This document shows positions 7,896-15,909 of a DNA stretch of 42,342 nucleotides, one piece after another. Both the position numbers and the translations under genes were made by a program. Within the stretch, counting starts at the first letter, position 1; every line of letters starts with the position of its first letter. The stretch comes from Brevundimonas diminuta 470-4. Its GTDB lineage: Bacteria; Pseudomonadota; Alphaproteobacteria; Caulobacterales; Caulobacteraceae. A model generated the notes under the pieces. That model was given only the letters and a program-made list of their open reading frames with translations. It ran no database searches and was not told the DNA's origin. The DNA is taken from positions 1 to 42,342 of the forward strand of contig KB291762.1 of the NCBI GenBank assembly GCA_000318405.1, given 5' to 3'.

Positions 7896-8105
7896 CTCCA
7901 AGTCCTTTCCCAGCACATCCGCCGCCTCTCAGGCCGGTCGATCCGTGGAAGCAAGACGGAAGCGTTCGGCGGAAAAGCAGGGCGAAATATATCGCAGGAA
8001 CGGTGATTCAGATTGGCGAGGTCGTCAACAGAAAGTCGGGCGTAGTAGGGCTTTTGGCGGCAGTAAGCGGCAATATAGAATAATATGAAAACAGTATAAA
8101 CCGTT

Positions 8106-8152
8106 CTCATAACCTGAAGGTCGCAGGTTCAAATCCTGCTCCCGCACCCAAG
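8106..8152 (+). repeat. Right attachment repeat (tRNA-fMet 3' fragment)
   Basis: This copy of the tRNA 3' half starts at the anticodon loop and has no 5' half upstream, so it is not a gene. It differs from 13-59 only at 8124 (C) and 8138 (G), a compensatory T-stem pair. It marks the far border of the island beside the integrase. Confidence 0.85.
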
Positions 8153-8157
8153 CTTTA

Positions 8158-8190
8158 AACCCGTTAGATCAACGATCTAGCGGGTTTTTT
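8158..8190 (+). terminator. Rho-independent terminator after tRNA fragment
   Basis: AACCCGTTAGATC and GATCTAGCGGGTT form a stem around a short AAC loop followed by six T. The outer stem bases equal those of the terminator at 64-96 while the inner stem is different, so the two are related but diverged copies of the tRNA terminator. Confidence 0.8.
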
Positions 8191-8731
8191 ATTGTTTGAA
8201 ATTCGCCCGTCAAATCCAACCATGTGGAAGCGCTCGGCGAGCAAAACCAGGCGGGAAGGGGCTTTGCCCTGCTGTGCGTCTTCAGAAGGTCGCGTCGATC
8301 ATGATGGTCCGGCGTTCGGTCGGGGCGCCGGCCAAACCCTCCATCATCCCAACGAGGACGCCTGCCTCGCTTCATCATGCCTGGCGATAGCAGAGGGTAT
8401 TGTGAGAGCCGCAAGCCGCCGAGGCGTCCCGTCAAGCAGACAATCGCCGTTGACGAAGGCGCCCCGTTAGCGCCTGAGCCTAGGTGCGCGCTCACTCGGC
8501 ATGGGGGATGAGGTCAACGCGATATGCGCTTTCGCGCCGCAGGGATACGCCGAACGGGTTGCGGGCCTCATGTCGCAGACCCATCAGGGCTGCGTTGCCG
8601 GATCCAACTCATCCAAAACCGCATGGCGGTTCCTCGCCGCCGCCAGAGATTACCGCAACTTTCACCCTATCCCTTAGCCGGGTTTTAGGGGGAGCGGTTC
8701 TAGGGAGAGCTATTCGTCACGAGAGGCTCCA
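8191..8731. other. Non-coding stretch right of the island
   Basis: I see no gene with family-like sequence. Bases 8220-8262 match the sequence after the left tRNA copy (134-175), including CCATGTGGAAGC. The last ~60 bases should carry the promoter of the secreted SCPU-like gene, whose RBS GAGAGG lies at about 8721-8726. Confidence 0.4.
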
Positions 8732-9151
8732 ATGCGTACTGGGCTCTGCACCTTGATCTCGGCCGCTCTGCTCCTGGGCACTCCCGCGGCGGCGTTCGCC
8801 GACGTGTTTCTCACCCGGCAGTTCGATCTGCGGCTGGAAGTGCCGGTGATCTGCAACATCACGTTCGAAAGCGACATTGCTGAAACTGTTGACGGCGCAT
8901 GGCGCCTTGGATCCACCCGAGAGCTTTGCAACAACAGCCGCGGCTATGCGGTGAGCGCGACCTATGAGCCGGGCACTCTGGTGGGCGCGGTGCTTTCGAT
9001 AGACGGCGGCCGGACCGTGTTGGATGGCAGCGGTCGTGCGGTGGTGTACGCCAGCCGTTCGGCGGGAAATGTGCGCCGCGAGGTCGTCATCGCGCCAGGG
9101 GCGGCCGGATTCGACACCGAGCAGCTGCTATTTTCCATCGAGGCGGCCTGA
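8732..9151 (+). CDS. Secreted spore-coat-U-like (SCPU) pilin-like protein
   Basis: The 139-residue product starts with a signal peptide ending near AAAFA-DVF. The mature part has the two Cys of an SCPU fold (PVICNITFESDI and STRELCNNSRGYAVSATYEPG), then a YASRSAG strand region. It lacks the usual C-terminal YSD-L-V strand typical of the pilins in the next operon and is shorter, so it may be a divergent subunit, a shaft or adhesion-related protein or a decayed pilin. A clear GAGAGG RBS precedes the ATG. It is encoded convergently with the pilus operon, only 16 bp from the end of the tip-like gene, with a shared terminator candidate between them. Confidence 0.7.
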   Translation: MRTGLCTLISAALLLGTPAAAFADVFLTRQFDLRLEVPVICNITFESDIAETVDGAWRLGSTRELCNNSRGYAVSATYEPGTLVGAVLSIDGGRTVLDGSGRAVVYASRSAGNVRREVVIAPGAAGFDTEQLLFSIEAA

Positions 9152-9179
9152 CCGGTTCGCCTCGCTGCTAGCGAACCGG
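9152..9179. terminator. Candidate bidirectional terminator between convergent pilus genes
   Basis: Perfect 9-bp arms CCGGTTCGC and GCGAACCGG enclose a 10-base loop exactly between the two convergent stop codons, overlapping the end of the minus-strand gene. No long T-run follows on either side, so termination strength is uncertain. Confidence 0.5.
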
Positions 9180-10082
9180 GCTGACCTGAAGCGTGATGAC
9201 GTCGCAATATCGCCCGGCCAGCTTGGAGCCGGGATCCAGCGTCGGATCGATCCGCACCTGGAACGGCATATTGTCGAAACTGGATACCCTGGCGCTGAGC
9301 GGCCGATGGTTCTGATAGGGCGTGCGCAAACTGATCGGCTGACCGTCCAGGGTGGCCGTATACTCAACTGAGTTGAGAGGGGTCAGACGCTCTGACGCAA
9401 CGGACCCGCACTGATCGGTGCGGCGCATGACGCCTGCGTTCTGAGAGGTCATGGACACCTGGAAAGGCTGCGTGGCGCGCAGGCGCAGGTTCACCCGGCC
9501 GAGCGCGCCTGGGGACAGGTCGCCGAAATCCATAGTGTGTTCTCGCCCGCCTCCTGCGATCTGCACCTCAAAGGCGGGGACCACGTCCAAGGCGAAGGCG
9601 ACAGCGCGCGTGGCGGTCTGAGTGTCGCCCCGACCGTCGACATAGCTCCAGTGCAGATCATACTGGCGCGTTTCCGACACGGCCTCGGTCGAGGCGCCGG
9701 GAAGCCGGATATCCAGTTGCTCGAGGACAGGCGAGCCGGTGCGTGGGTAGCGGAAGCGAGCCGCGCGGATTCTGTCGGCTGTGGAGGTGTGAACGATGTT
9801 CTGGCCGCCCAGGCGCACCTCCAGCGGCAGACGACCCAGGGTGGCCAGGGGCGCGCCGTTCTCCACGCGGTCGACCAGCCAGGCCGTGACTGAGCCCTGG
9901 CGCGCGCTGGAGATGCAGGTGTCGGTGATGGTCAGGCGCAGCGTTTCGGTCACCGCGCCGGGTTGGGTGAAGTCATATCGCGTCACAGGGGCGGCGGCGA
10001 TGATGTCGACGCAGGCCTGGGCCGCACCTGCGAAGGCGGACAGGGCTGCGCTGACGACGGCTGCAGCAAGAATGCGTTTCAT
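9168..10082 (-). CDS. SCPU-domain tip-like subunit of chaperone-usher pilus
   Basis: A 304-residue secreted protein with a signal peptide (MKRILAAAVVSAALSAFAGAAQA-C). It is about twice the size of a single SCPU pilin. The N-terminal half resembles a Cys-containing beta domain and the C-terminal half ends with an SCPU-like module (MDFGDLSPGALGRVNLRLRATQPFQVSMTSQNAGVM...RYCDVITLQVSPVR), whose final strand resembles the donor or acceptor strand of archaic pilus subunits. Two-domain proteins encoded last, after the usher, are usually the tip adhesin (CsuE-like). Its ATG overlaps the usher stop (ATGA), so the two are translationally coupled. Confidence 0.8.
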   Translation of the reverse strand: MKRILAAAVVSAALSAFAGAAQACVDIIAAAPVTRYDFTQPGAVTETLRLTITDTCISSARQGSVTAWLVDRVENGAPLATLGRLPLEVRLGGQNIVHTSTADRIRAARFRYPRTGSPVLEQLDIRLPGASTEAVSETRQYDLHWSYVDGRGDTQTATRAVAFALDVVPAFEVQIAGGGREHTMDFGDLSPGALGRVNLRLRATQPFQVSMTSQNAGVMRRTDQCGSVASERLTPLNSVEYTATLDGQPISLRTPYQNHRPLSARVSSFDNMPFQVRIDPTLDPGSKLAGRYCDVITLQVSPVR

Positions 10083-12577
10083 GGGTTGGCCTCCAAGACG
10101 CCGGCTTGATGCAGGCCCACGGTCCCAGTCGGGATAACAATGTCATACTGAAGCGGGATTGGGCCAGCCATGGTGAGGCGCCAACGGCCAGGCTTGAGGC
10201 CCCCCGCCGAGAAGCGCCCAGTCCGATTGGTGAATATGGCGACGACCGGCGCGTCGGGGTCATCCAGGGAGCGGGCCGATCCCGAGGTCAGGACAAGAGG
10301 CTCTCCGGCGTCGGTCAGCACCCCCATGACCGTGACGGCGTAGTCCGAGCCCACCGTCACCGTATAACCGGCGCGATAGGGCGGCAGGACGCGGAACGAG
10401 CCGGTGCCGTAGTCGTATCCGGGTGGACCGGCTGGCGCGTCGGCGCGGATGTTGCGCGGGTTGTAGGATGTCAGGTCGTTGATGAGGGCCGGCCCGAGCC
10501 TTCCCGAACGCACGGCGTAACGCTCGCCCGCGCGATCGACCCAGACATCGGCGCCGTCCAGGGTCCGGTGGCCTCTGACGATGGCGAACGAGTCGTGGAT
10601 TGGTCGACCGAAGGCCACGCTATCGCCGGCCGTGGCCAGCGACAGGGCGCCGCGCAGGCCGCTGCGCGAGCCGACGATCTCCCCGGATTCGTTCAGGAAG
10701 GTTGAGTGGCTGACGCCGGCTTCCCCTCTGTTGCCCACGATATTGGCGACGGCCGAGCCGCCGACGCCGTCGCCTGCGAAGTCGAGGCGCGCATTCAGAT
10801 TGTAGCTGTTCGTTTCATGCAGGCTGGCCTGATTGAAGGCCAGAGAGCCCCGCTGCTCTCGCGTGTCGTACTCGCCCGAGGCGAAGGACCGCGCGCCGAA
10901 ACGCGTGGTGAAGCCGAACAGAACGCCGAACCCGCGCTCTTCGGGGCGGTCGGAATGTCGATAGCTGGCCGATACCGTAAACTGCGGCAGGTCGCCCCAG
11001 CGAAAGGCGAAGGCTGTGCCGATGTCGTAATAGTCCGGCGTAACGCCGCGTCCGCGGCTGTAGGAGGCGTTCAGGCTGGCGATATTCTCTTCGGTGACAA
11101 GGAAGCTGGCGGAGGTCGCCACGGTCCAGGAGACGCCGTCAGAAATCGGTGCCCCCTCCGCGTCCGGGCCGTACCGTCGGCCGAAGGCCGTGCTGCGGGT
11201 CTCATAGACCGCGTTCAGCCCCTGGAACCGTCCGCCGACGTTGTTGAGAATCTGGTAGTTGATCCGAGCGGCGTAGCCTGCGCCCATGTCGCCGTGGGAG
11301 AGAGCGAAGTCTCCCCCCCATACGCCCAGCGGCGTCGACCAGATCGCTTCGGCGCCGACGACCACCAGGTCTCGATCGCCCTGCAGATTGGCGCCGGCGG
11401 TGAGACTGTCGCTAATCCCTCGACGATAGAATCCCGACGCGAACCAGTCGTCGCTGTCATAGCGGGCGCCGTCCAGACCGACATCGGCGCGCAGACCGGC
11501 GGCGGCGCCGAACTCGTCCAGACCCGGCGCCAGAAGAAGCGGATCAAAGAAGCGACTAAAGCGGGCGATTTCCTGACGACCGGTCGGGTCGGTCGCGATG
11601 ATCTGCACGTCGTTGGAGCCGCCTACGAAGGGAAACTGATCCAGTTGATAGCTGCCGGCGGGCAGGACGACGCGCCGCGCCACCTGACCATTGATCACGA
11701 TATCGACCTCGGATTCCCGGTTCAGCTGGAAGGCGTCGAACGACCGCGGGCGAATGTTCCTCTGAGGCTCGAAAGCGCGATACAGGCGCTCAACCGAAAC
11801 GCCCAGCAGCGCCGGCGCGTCCTGGAACGACAGGGCAGGGGTCTGAACGTCGCCGAACCGGGAGCGCACCCGCCATTCCGGCAGATCATAAACCAGAGTG
11901 GTGGAGCGGCGTACGAAGCCCGCGTCGTCGCGAAGGTCGAGGCCGCCATAGGCTTCCAGGATGAAACGGCCAAGCCGCGACGCGAACTCCAGATCAAAAA
12001 TGGGATCGTTGAAGCCGGTGGTTCCGCCGCGATGCTGATAATCCACGGCCCCGCGCACATTGAGGTAGGCACTGAACGAAGCGGGCTCGATGAACTGACC
12101 CTGGATGGTCCGATCCAGATCCGCGATCGCAATGCGCCGCAAAGACTGATCCGGGCCAGAAAGCGCCGCCTGAAGCTCCATGCGTTGTGGGTTGAAGTTG
12201 AGCACGAGCCCGGCGGCTGCGGCCTGATCGGCGGTGATGAAATTGTCAGGCGCGCGCCCTGCCTCAAGGGCCGCAATCTGCGGGGGCGTCAGGGCCGGGC
12301 CCAGGATCTCGACCAATCTGCTTTCAACCACGCTGAGTTGGTCGTCGGGCGTCAGTCGAATGAGGATATCGCCCAGGCGTCGTCCGCTCTCGACGAACGG
12401 CACATAGATTTCTAGCGTTCGGTTGGTGGGATTCAATCGGGTCGCGGGCGCCTGGTTCGGGACAGGCGGAGCCGGACGCGAGCCGGGAAGCGGCGCGGTC
12501 GCCTGAGCTCGCGCGTCCTGGGCCACCACGCATGACCCCAGCGCGGCCGCGCAGATGGAAGCCCCCAGAGGACGCAT
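10079..12577 (-). CDS. Outer membrane usher (CsuD-like) of archaic chaperone-usher pilus
   Basis: The 832-residue protein begins with a signal peptide (AALGSCVVAQDARAQ) and a Pro/Ala-rich linker. An N-terminal chaperone-binding domain (NRTLEIYVPFVESGRRLGDILIRLTPDDQLSV) is followed by a long beta-barrel rich in alternating aromatic strands. A plug domain is recognisable around SFDAFQLNRESEVDIVINGQVARRVVLPAGSYQLDQFPFVGGSNDVQIIATDPTG, and the end (YDYGTGSFRVLPPYRAGYTVTVGSDYAVTVMGVLTDAGEPLVLTSG...FSAGGLKPGRWRLTM) matches the usher C-terminal plug-like domains. It should form the pore through which chaperone-bound subunits are polymerised. Start and chaperone stop overlap by one base (TGATG). Confidence 0.92.
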   Translation of the reverse strand: MRPLGASICAAALGSCVVAQDARAQATAPLPGSRPAPPVPNQAPATRLNPTNRTLEIYVPFVESGRRLGDILIRLTPDDQLSVVESRLVEILGPALTPPQIAALEAGRAPDNFITADQAAAAGLVLNFNPQRMELQAALSGPDQSLRRIAIADLDRTIQGQFIEPASFSAYLNVRGAVDYQHRGGTTGFNDPIFDLEFASRLGRFILEAYGGLDLRDDAGFVRRSTTLVYDLPEWRVRSRFGDVQTPALSFQDAPALLGVSVERLYRAFEPQRNIRPRSFDAFQLNRESEVDIVINGQVARRVVLPAGSYQLDQFPFVGGSNDVQIIATDPTGRQEIARFSRFFDPLLLAPGLDEFGAAAGLRADVGLDGARYDSDDWFASGFYRRGISDSLTAGANLQGDRDLVVVGAEAIWSTPLGVWGGDFALSHGDMGAGYAARINYQILNNVGGRFQGLNAVYETRSTAFGRRYGPDAEGAPISDGVSWTVATSASFLVTEENIASLNASYSRGRGVTPDYYDIGTAFAFRWGDLPQFTVSASYRHSDRPEERGFGVLFGFTTRFGARSFASGEYDTREQRGSLAFNQASLHETNSYNLNARLDFAGDGVGGSAVANIVGNRGEAGVSHSTFLNESGEIVGSRSGLRGALSLATAGDSVAFGRPIHDSFAIVRGHRTLDGADVWVDRAGERYAVRSGRLGPALINDLTSYNPRNIRADAPAGPPGYDYGTGSFRVLPPYRAGYTVTVGSDYAVTVMGVLTDAGEPLVLTSGSARSLDDPDAPVVAIFTNRTGRFSAGGLKPGRWRLTMAGPIPLQYDIVIPTGTVGLHQAGVLEANP

Positions 12578-13335
12578 CAGCGTAGTTCGATACGGATCTC
12601 GCCCTCGGCCGACGGTAGGACGTGCGGCGCCTGGAACGTCCGGCTCTGATGTGGGGGCAGAAGGCCCAGGCCAATGGTCTGGGAAATTTCGAGACTGGAG
12701 TAGGTGCGGGACCAGAGGTTGCGGCCGGCGGCGTTGACCTGGGTCAGGCGCAGGGTCCCTTGGCTGAGATAGCCGTGACGATCGCCGTCGTTGCGGATGG
12801 TGAACTGGGCGACCGGCTCGCCATTTTCGTTCATCACCACCTCGCCGCCTATCGGACGGAACCGGGTCGTCGCCTGCGGCGGGGCCACCGCCACCACGGC
12901 GGCGATGCTGTAGACGATCTGCACCGCCGTGGCGCCTTCTTCCGGCGCCACCGGCACCTGGTCGAAGTTGAATTCATAGATGCGCGACCGATCAATGGCC
13001 GGATCGCCCAGATACTGGATGCGGAACACCTGGGTCTCGCCCGGCGGTATCAGGGCCTGGGTCGGCAGAACGAGAAAGTCGTCCTCGTTCGGGATCAGTT
13101 CATAGGTCCCGTCCTCATTGTACGCCACAGCGTTGTAGAGCACCTCAACCGGCAAGGGCGAAGCCGACGGGTTGGTCACCGAGATCTGGTCAGCGGCGCG
13201 AGAGCCGACGCTCTCTAGATCTAGCATGATCGGCGAGACAGCCATGGCCATGGCGGCGGCCACAGCCACCGCTGCGGCGACCAGGCCGCCAAGGACGCCA
13301 GCGCGAATCCAACGAGACAAGATGGGCATTTCCAA
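12577..13335 (-). CDS. Periplasmic pilus chaperone (CsuC-like)
   Basis: A 252-residue protein with an N-terminal membrane or signal segment (VLGGLVAAAVAVAAAMAMAVSPIMLDLES) and two immunoglobulin-like domains. MLDLESVGSRAADQISVTNPSASPLPVEVLYNAV is the G1/A1 region, and IPPGETQVFRIQYLGDP...RIYEFNFDQVPV is the segment used to donate a strand to subunits. It would hold SCPU pilins folded and deliver them to the usher encoded next. It starts 122 bp after the upstream pilin gene; a strong hairpin lies in that gap. Confidence 0.92.
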   Translation of the reverse strand: MEMPILSRWIRAGVLGGLVAAAVAVAAAMAMAVSPIMLDLESVGSRAADQISVTNPSASPLPVEVLYNAVAYNEDGTYELIPNEDDFLVLPTQALIPPGETQVFRIQYLGDPAIDRSRIYEFNFDQVPVAPEEGATAVQIVYSIAAVVAVAPPQATTRFRPIGGEVVMNENGEPVAQFTIRNDGDRHGYLSQGTLRLTQVNAAGRNLWSRTYSSLEISQTIGLGLLPPHQSRTFQAPHVLPSAEGEIRIELR

Positions 13336-13412
13336 TTGTGCTGATACGAAACGGGCAGGGGGCGGCTTTTGCGCTCGCCTCTCAAGAAACCTGCCAAGGT
13401 CGTCAGGTCGAA

Positions 13413-13442
13413 ACGACCCGCGAGGAGATACTCGCGGGTCGT
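13413..13442 (-). terminator. Strong hairpin between major pilin and chaperone genes
   Basis: Perfect 12-bp arms (13413-13424 and 13431-13442; ACGACCCGCGAG on the plus strand) with a 6-base loop are followed on the minus strand by TTTCG. It lies 15 bp after the stop of the pilin gene and 78 bp before the chaperone start. A partial terminator or RNA-stabilising hairpin here would make pilin mRNA more abundant than chaperone/usher mRNA, as is common in pilus operons. The T-run is short, so leaky termination is inferred. Confidence 0.6.
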
Positions 13443-13456
13443 TGTCAGGCCTGTCC

Positions 13457-14164
13457 CTAGAGCGCCGTGGCGCCGAAGCGGATGCGGACCGTGTCGGAAT
13501 AGGTTCCGGCCAGCAGCGGCGTACCGTCGGCGGCGGGTCTGACCAGGATCAGATCGCTGGGGCTGGTCGGGAAGGTATACACGTGGGCGGGAGCCAAGGT
13601 GACCTGAAGGGCGCCGTTCCAGGCATTGGCGACCTGACCGCTGCCCTTGCTGTTGGGGCTGGTGTGGATCTGGCCGGCCACCGTGGCGCGTGTCTGCCCC
13701 CCGGTTGCGCGTTCGACCTCGGTATAAAGGCTGATGCCGTTGCCGAAGACGCCCGTCACCGCGGGAGCCGCGCCTTCGCGACGCAGCCCGCCGTTTACGG
13801 ATTGCACACTGACGCGCGAGCCCGCGTAGTTGCAGTGAGCGGGGACGTTCAACTTAACCTTATGCGACAAGGTCACGCCTGTACGATCGACGGTCGTCGA
13901 GAAGGTCGGCAGCGCGGTGACCGGGTCCACCAGCGATGAACCGAAGTTCACGCTGACTGACGGCAGGTTGGCTCCAGCGGCTCCGGCGCCGCCCGAGATG
14001 GTGGCTGGACCGGTTCCGGTGACGTCGCCGGTCACCGCGCAGGTGCGCGGCGCATTGGTGTTCATAGTCAGGCTGGCGTTGGCCGTGTCCGCAGCGTGGG
14101 CGGTTGTGGCGGCCAGGCCGAGAAGAGCGCCGAGACCGGCGATCTGAAGAGTCTTGAAGGTCAT
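13457..14164 (-). CDS. SCPU-family pilin 3
   Basis: Starting at the ATG at 14164, which follows AGGATAAAACC, the product has 235 residues with signal peptide MTFKTLQIAGLGALLGLAATTAHA. The mature protein shows the SCPU pattern: NAPRTCAVTGDV, a Gly/Ala-rich region, HCNYAGSRVSVQSVNGGLRRE, and the C-terminal YSDTVRIRFGATAL strand. An in-frame start 57 bp upstream lacks a signal peptide at its N-terminus and was rejected. It is similar in layout to the next gene upstream (14227-14841) and probably arose by duplication, giving two shaft-type subunits. Confidence 0.88.
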   Translation of the reverse strand: MTFKTLQIAGLGALLGLAATTAHAADTANASLTMNTNAPRTCAVTGDVTGTGPATISGGAGAAGANLPSVSVNFGSSLVDPVTALPTFSTTVDRTGVTLSHKVKLNVPAHCNYAGSRVSVQSVNGGLRREGAAPAVTGVFGNGISLYTEVERATGGQTRATVAGQIHTSPNSKGSGQVANAWNGALQVTLAPAHVYTFPTSPSDLILVRPAADGTPLLAGTYSDTVRIRFGATAL

Positions 14165-14226
14165 GGTTTTATCCTGATTGAGGTTGCGCCCGCGTCTCGA
14201 TGCCGAGGCGGCGCGATCCATTGTGC

Positions 14227-14841
14227 TTACAGCGCCGAGCCCAGGCGCACGGTCAGCACGTCGCTGTAGGCGCCTTCAACCAGCGGGTTCACGCCCGCCA
14301 GGGTGTCGATCGTCAGGGTGGCTTGCGTGGTGTTCACCGCGCGGTTCAGCGCGCCGCTGTTGACCTTGCGTTCGACGGCGGCCTGAGAGGCGCGGTCGCC
14401 CGTGGCGTTCAGCGTGCTGAGGTTGGTCGTTCCCCAACCCGTCAGGGTCGCGTTGTAAGGGATGCGCTGCTCGAAATCGCCTTCGACCGTCGCTGCGGTG
14501 GCGCGGGTCAGGCCGCCGTTCTGCGAGCGAAGGCCCACGCCGTGACCGGCCCAGTTGCAATAGGCGCTGACGCCCAGGCGATAGCTCTTGCCGACCGCGA
14601 TGGCGGTGTCGGGATTCACCGTCTGGCCCGAAAGCGTCAGGGTTGCAGTGCTCTCTGCGCCGGCGCCGCCGCCCGCGAAGGTTGCGTTATCGGCCAGGGA
14701 GGCCGGCGTCACGCTGCGGATGTAGCAAGTGTTCGCCACGGTGGCGCTGACGTTCAGGGCGCCGTTGACGGTGTCATCCGCCTGGGCCACGCCGGCGACC
14801 GCCGTCAGGGCGGCGGCGACGGTAAGGACGCGCTTGATCAT
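14227..14841 (-). CDS. SCPU-family pilin 2
   Basis: A 204-residue pilin with signal peptide MIKRVLTVAAALTAVAGVAQA. It contains NTCYIRSVTP, a YCNWAGHGVGLRSQNGGL segment parallel to the CNYAGSRVSVQSVNGGL of its neighbour, and the final strand AYSDVLTVRLGSAL. Subunits of this family are joined by donor-strand exchange through their N-terminal strand. The RBS GAGGAG lies just before ATG. It precedes pilin 3 by 62 bp in the same direction. Confidence 0.9.
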   Translation of the reverse strand: MIKRVLTVAAALTAVAGVAQADDTVNGALNVSATVANTCYIRSVTPASLADNATFAGGGAGAESTATLTLSGQTVNPDTAIAVGKSYRLGVSAYCNWAGHGVGLRSQNGGLTRATAATVEGDFEQRIPYNATLTGWGTTNLSTLNATGDRASQAAVERKVNSGALNRAVNTTQATLTIDTLAGVNPLVEGAYSDVLTVRLGSAL

Positions 14842-14928
14842 GGTTTCTCCTCGGGTTGTCTATGCGCCCGGGACCAGGAGTCAGGGGCGAGGTTGACCGG
14901 CGGGCGTGGCCCTCCGGGTTGGGCAGGC

Positions 14929-15513
14929 TCACATCTGCGGCGTCATGCGGATGGTGAGAACGTCGGAATAGGCGCCGGCGAGACGGGGGCGATCGTGCGT
15001 CTCGCCCTCCCAGCTCAGCGTTGCTGTGGCGGTCTTGCGGATCGCAGAGCGCCCCAGGGATGAGGCGCGCCCGCAGGCGCCTGCCCCATCCCTGATCTGA
15101 CGGCTGGAACACGCGAGCTGGACCGCGCCGCCGCCGTCGGTCGGCAGGTCGAGTGCGATGTCGTACTCGGCGAGCGCGGCGAAACCTTCGGCTGGTTTGG
15201 CTGCGGACGCCGCTGGCGCGAGACCGCCGCGCGCGGACGTCATCAGCACCGAAAATCCGGCGTTGCAGCTGTACTGGAAAGAGAAGGGCCGACGTCCGGC
15301 CAGGCTGATATCGCCGAGGTTGAGGTCGGCGCCCTCGCCGGTCGAGCTCTCTATGGCCAAGCCGCAAGCGGGCTGGATACGGCCCTGAAGCTTGATGACC
15401 ACGGCGTCCGATGCGTGGGCGGGCGCGTGCGCGCCGCCTAATGCAATCGCCAACGCTCCGGCGCCGAGAAATGATCGATGAAACAAGTCCCCGCCCCCCA
15501 CGAGCCGCAGCAT
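14929..15513 (-). CDS. SCPU-family pilin 1
   Basis: From the ATG at 15513 the protein has 194 residues with signal peptide ending at APAHA-SDA. Cys pairs (QPACGLAIES, YSCNAGF, LACSSRQIRDGAGACGR) and the terminal AYSDVLTIRMTPQM are typical of SCPU pilins. A TTG 48 bp upstream would extend it but puts charged residues before the signal peptide, so the ATG is preferred. It is the first gene of the pilus operon. It has more Cys than its two neighbours. Confidence 0.85.
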   Translation of the reverse strand: MLRLVGGGDLFHRSFLGAGALAIALGGAHAPAHASDAVVIKLQGRIQPACGLAIESSTGEGADLNLGDISLAGRRPFSFQYSCNAGFSVLMTSARGGLAPAASAAKPAEGFAALAEYDIALDLPTDGGGAVQLACSSRQIRDGAGACGRASSLGRSAIRKTATATLSWEGETHDRPRLAGAYSDVLTIRMTPQM

Positions 15514-15909
15514 CTGAATCGCTTCTTCGACGTCGCCCTTGATGAGACTGCGGGTGCGCAATCTCAGCGCCGAACCGGCGCCCGGACACCGAAAGTTAAC
15601 GTATCATTAACATTTCAATGATCGACAATCGTGGTTACCGCAAGCGTAGAATCCTCACAGGCGAGTGTTTTTACGCGGCGGAGCGCCTTAGCCTCGGAAC
15701 CCGTTGATTGGGCGAACTCCAACGTCGATCTGCTGGACGCTCTTTCGACGCCAGGGGCTGCTGCTGGCGTCGACATGTCATCGACCAATTCGCATAACCG
15801 ACTGGCCGCCAGCACAATGCGGGCATGCTGAGGAGGAGGTCGCTCCGAGCACTTCGGGGCCACGCTCCTTCCTCTCTTTAAAGCTGGTGCACGTGTCGAT
15901 CTGGCGTCC
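15514..15909. other. Intergenic region upstream of pilus operon
   Basis: This stretch holds no recognisable gene. The AT-rich part near 15594-15625 (TTAACGTATCATTAACATTTCAATG) directly upstream of the pilin 1 gene is the most promoter-like sequence on the minus strand. No obvious operator palindrome was seen. The rest lies downstream of the MFS gene that ends at 15910. Confidence 0.4.

Larger units (their letters stand above)
13..8152. mobile_element. Integrative genomic island in tRNA-fMet carrying a retron-like unit
   Basis: A 47-bp direct repeat (13-59 and 8106-8152, 45 of 47 identical) duplicates the tRNA 3' half from the anticodon loop to just past CCA, the usual outcome of integration by a tyrosine integrase at a tRNA gene. 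An integrase of that type lies just inside the right repeat, transcribed inward. Cargo in order is a reverse transcriptase, a structured RNA, a PRTase/wHTH protein, an IS-recombinase chimera, an SNase-like nuclease and the integrase. Which copy is attL-derived and which is attR-derived is inferred: the left copy completes the functional tRNA, while the right copy has no 5' half and is a remnant. No conjugation or phage structural genes are seen, so this looks like a small integrative or decayed element. Confidence 0.8.

Noticed and set aside
8106..8152. Second functional tRNA-Met gene
   Set aside because: The sequence upstream of the anticodon loop does not supply a D-arm, acceptor 5' strand or the anticodon 5' stem, so it is an attachment remnant only.
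8169..8495. Minus-strand reading of 108 codons right of the island
   Set aside because: It starts within flank sequence and crosses the terminator, shows no family pattern and has no RBS.
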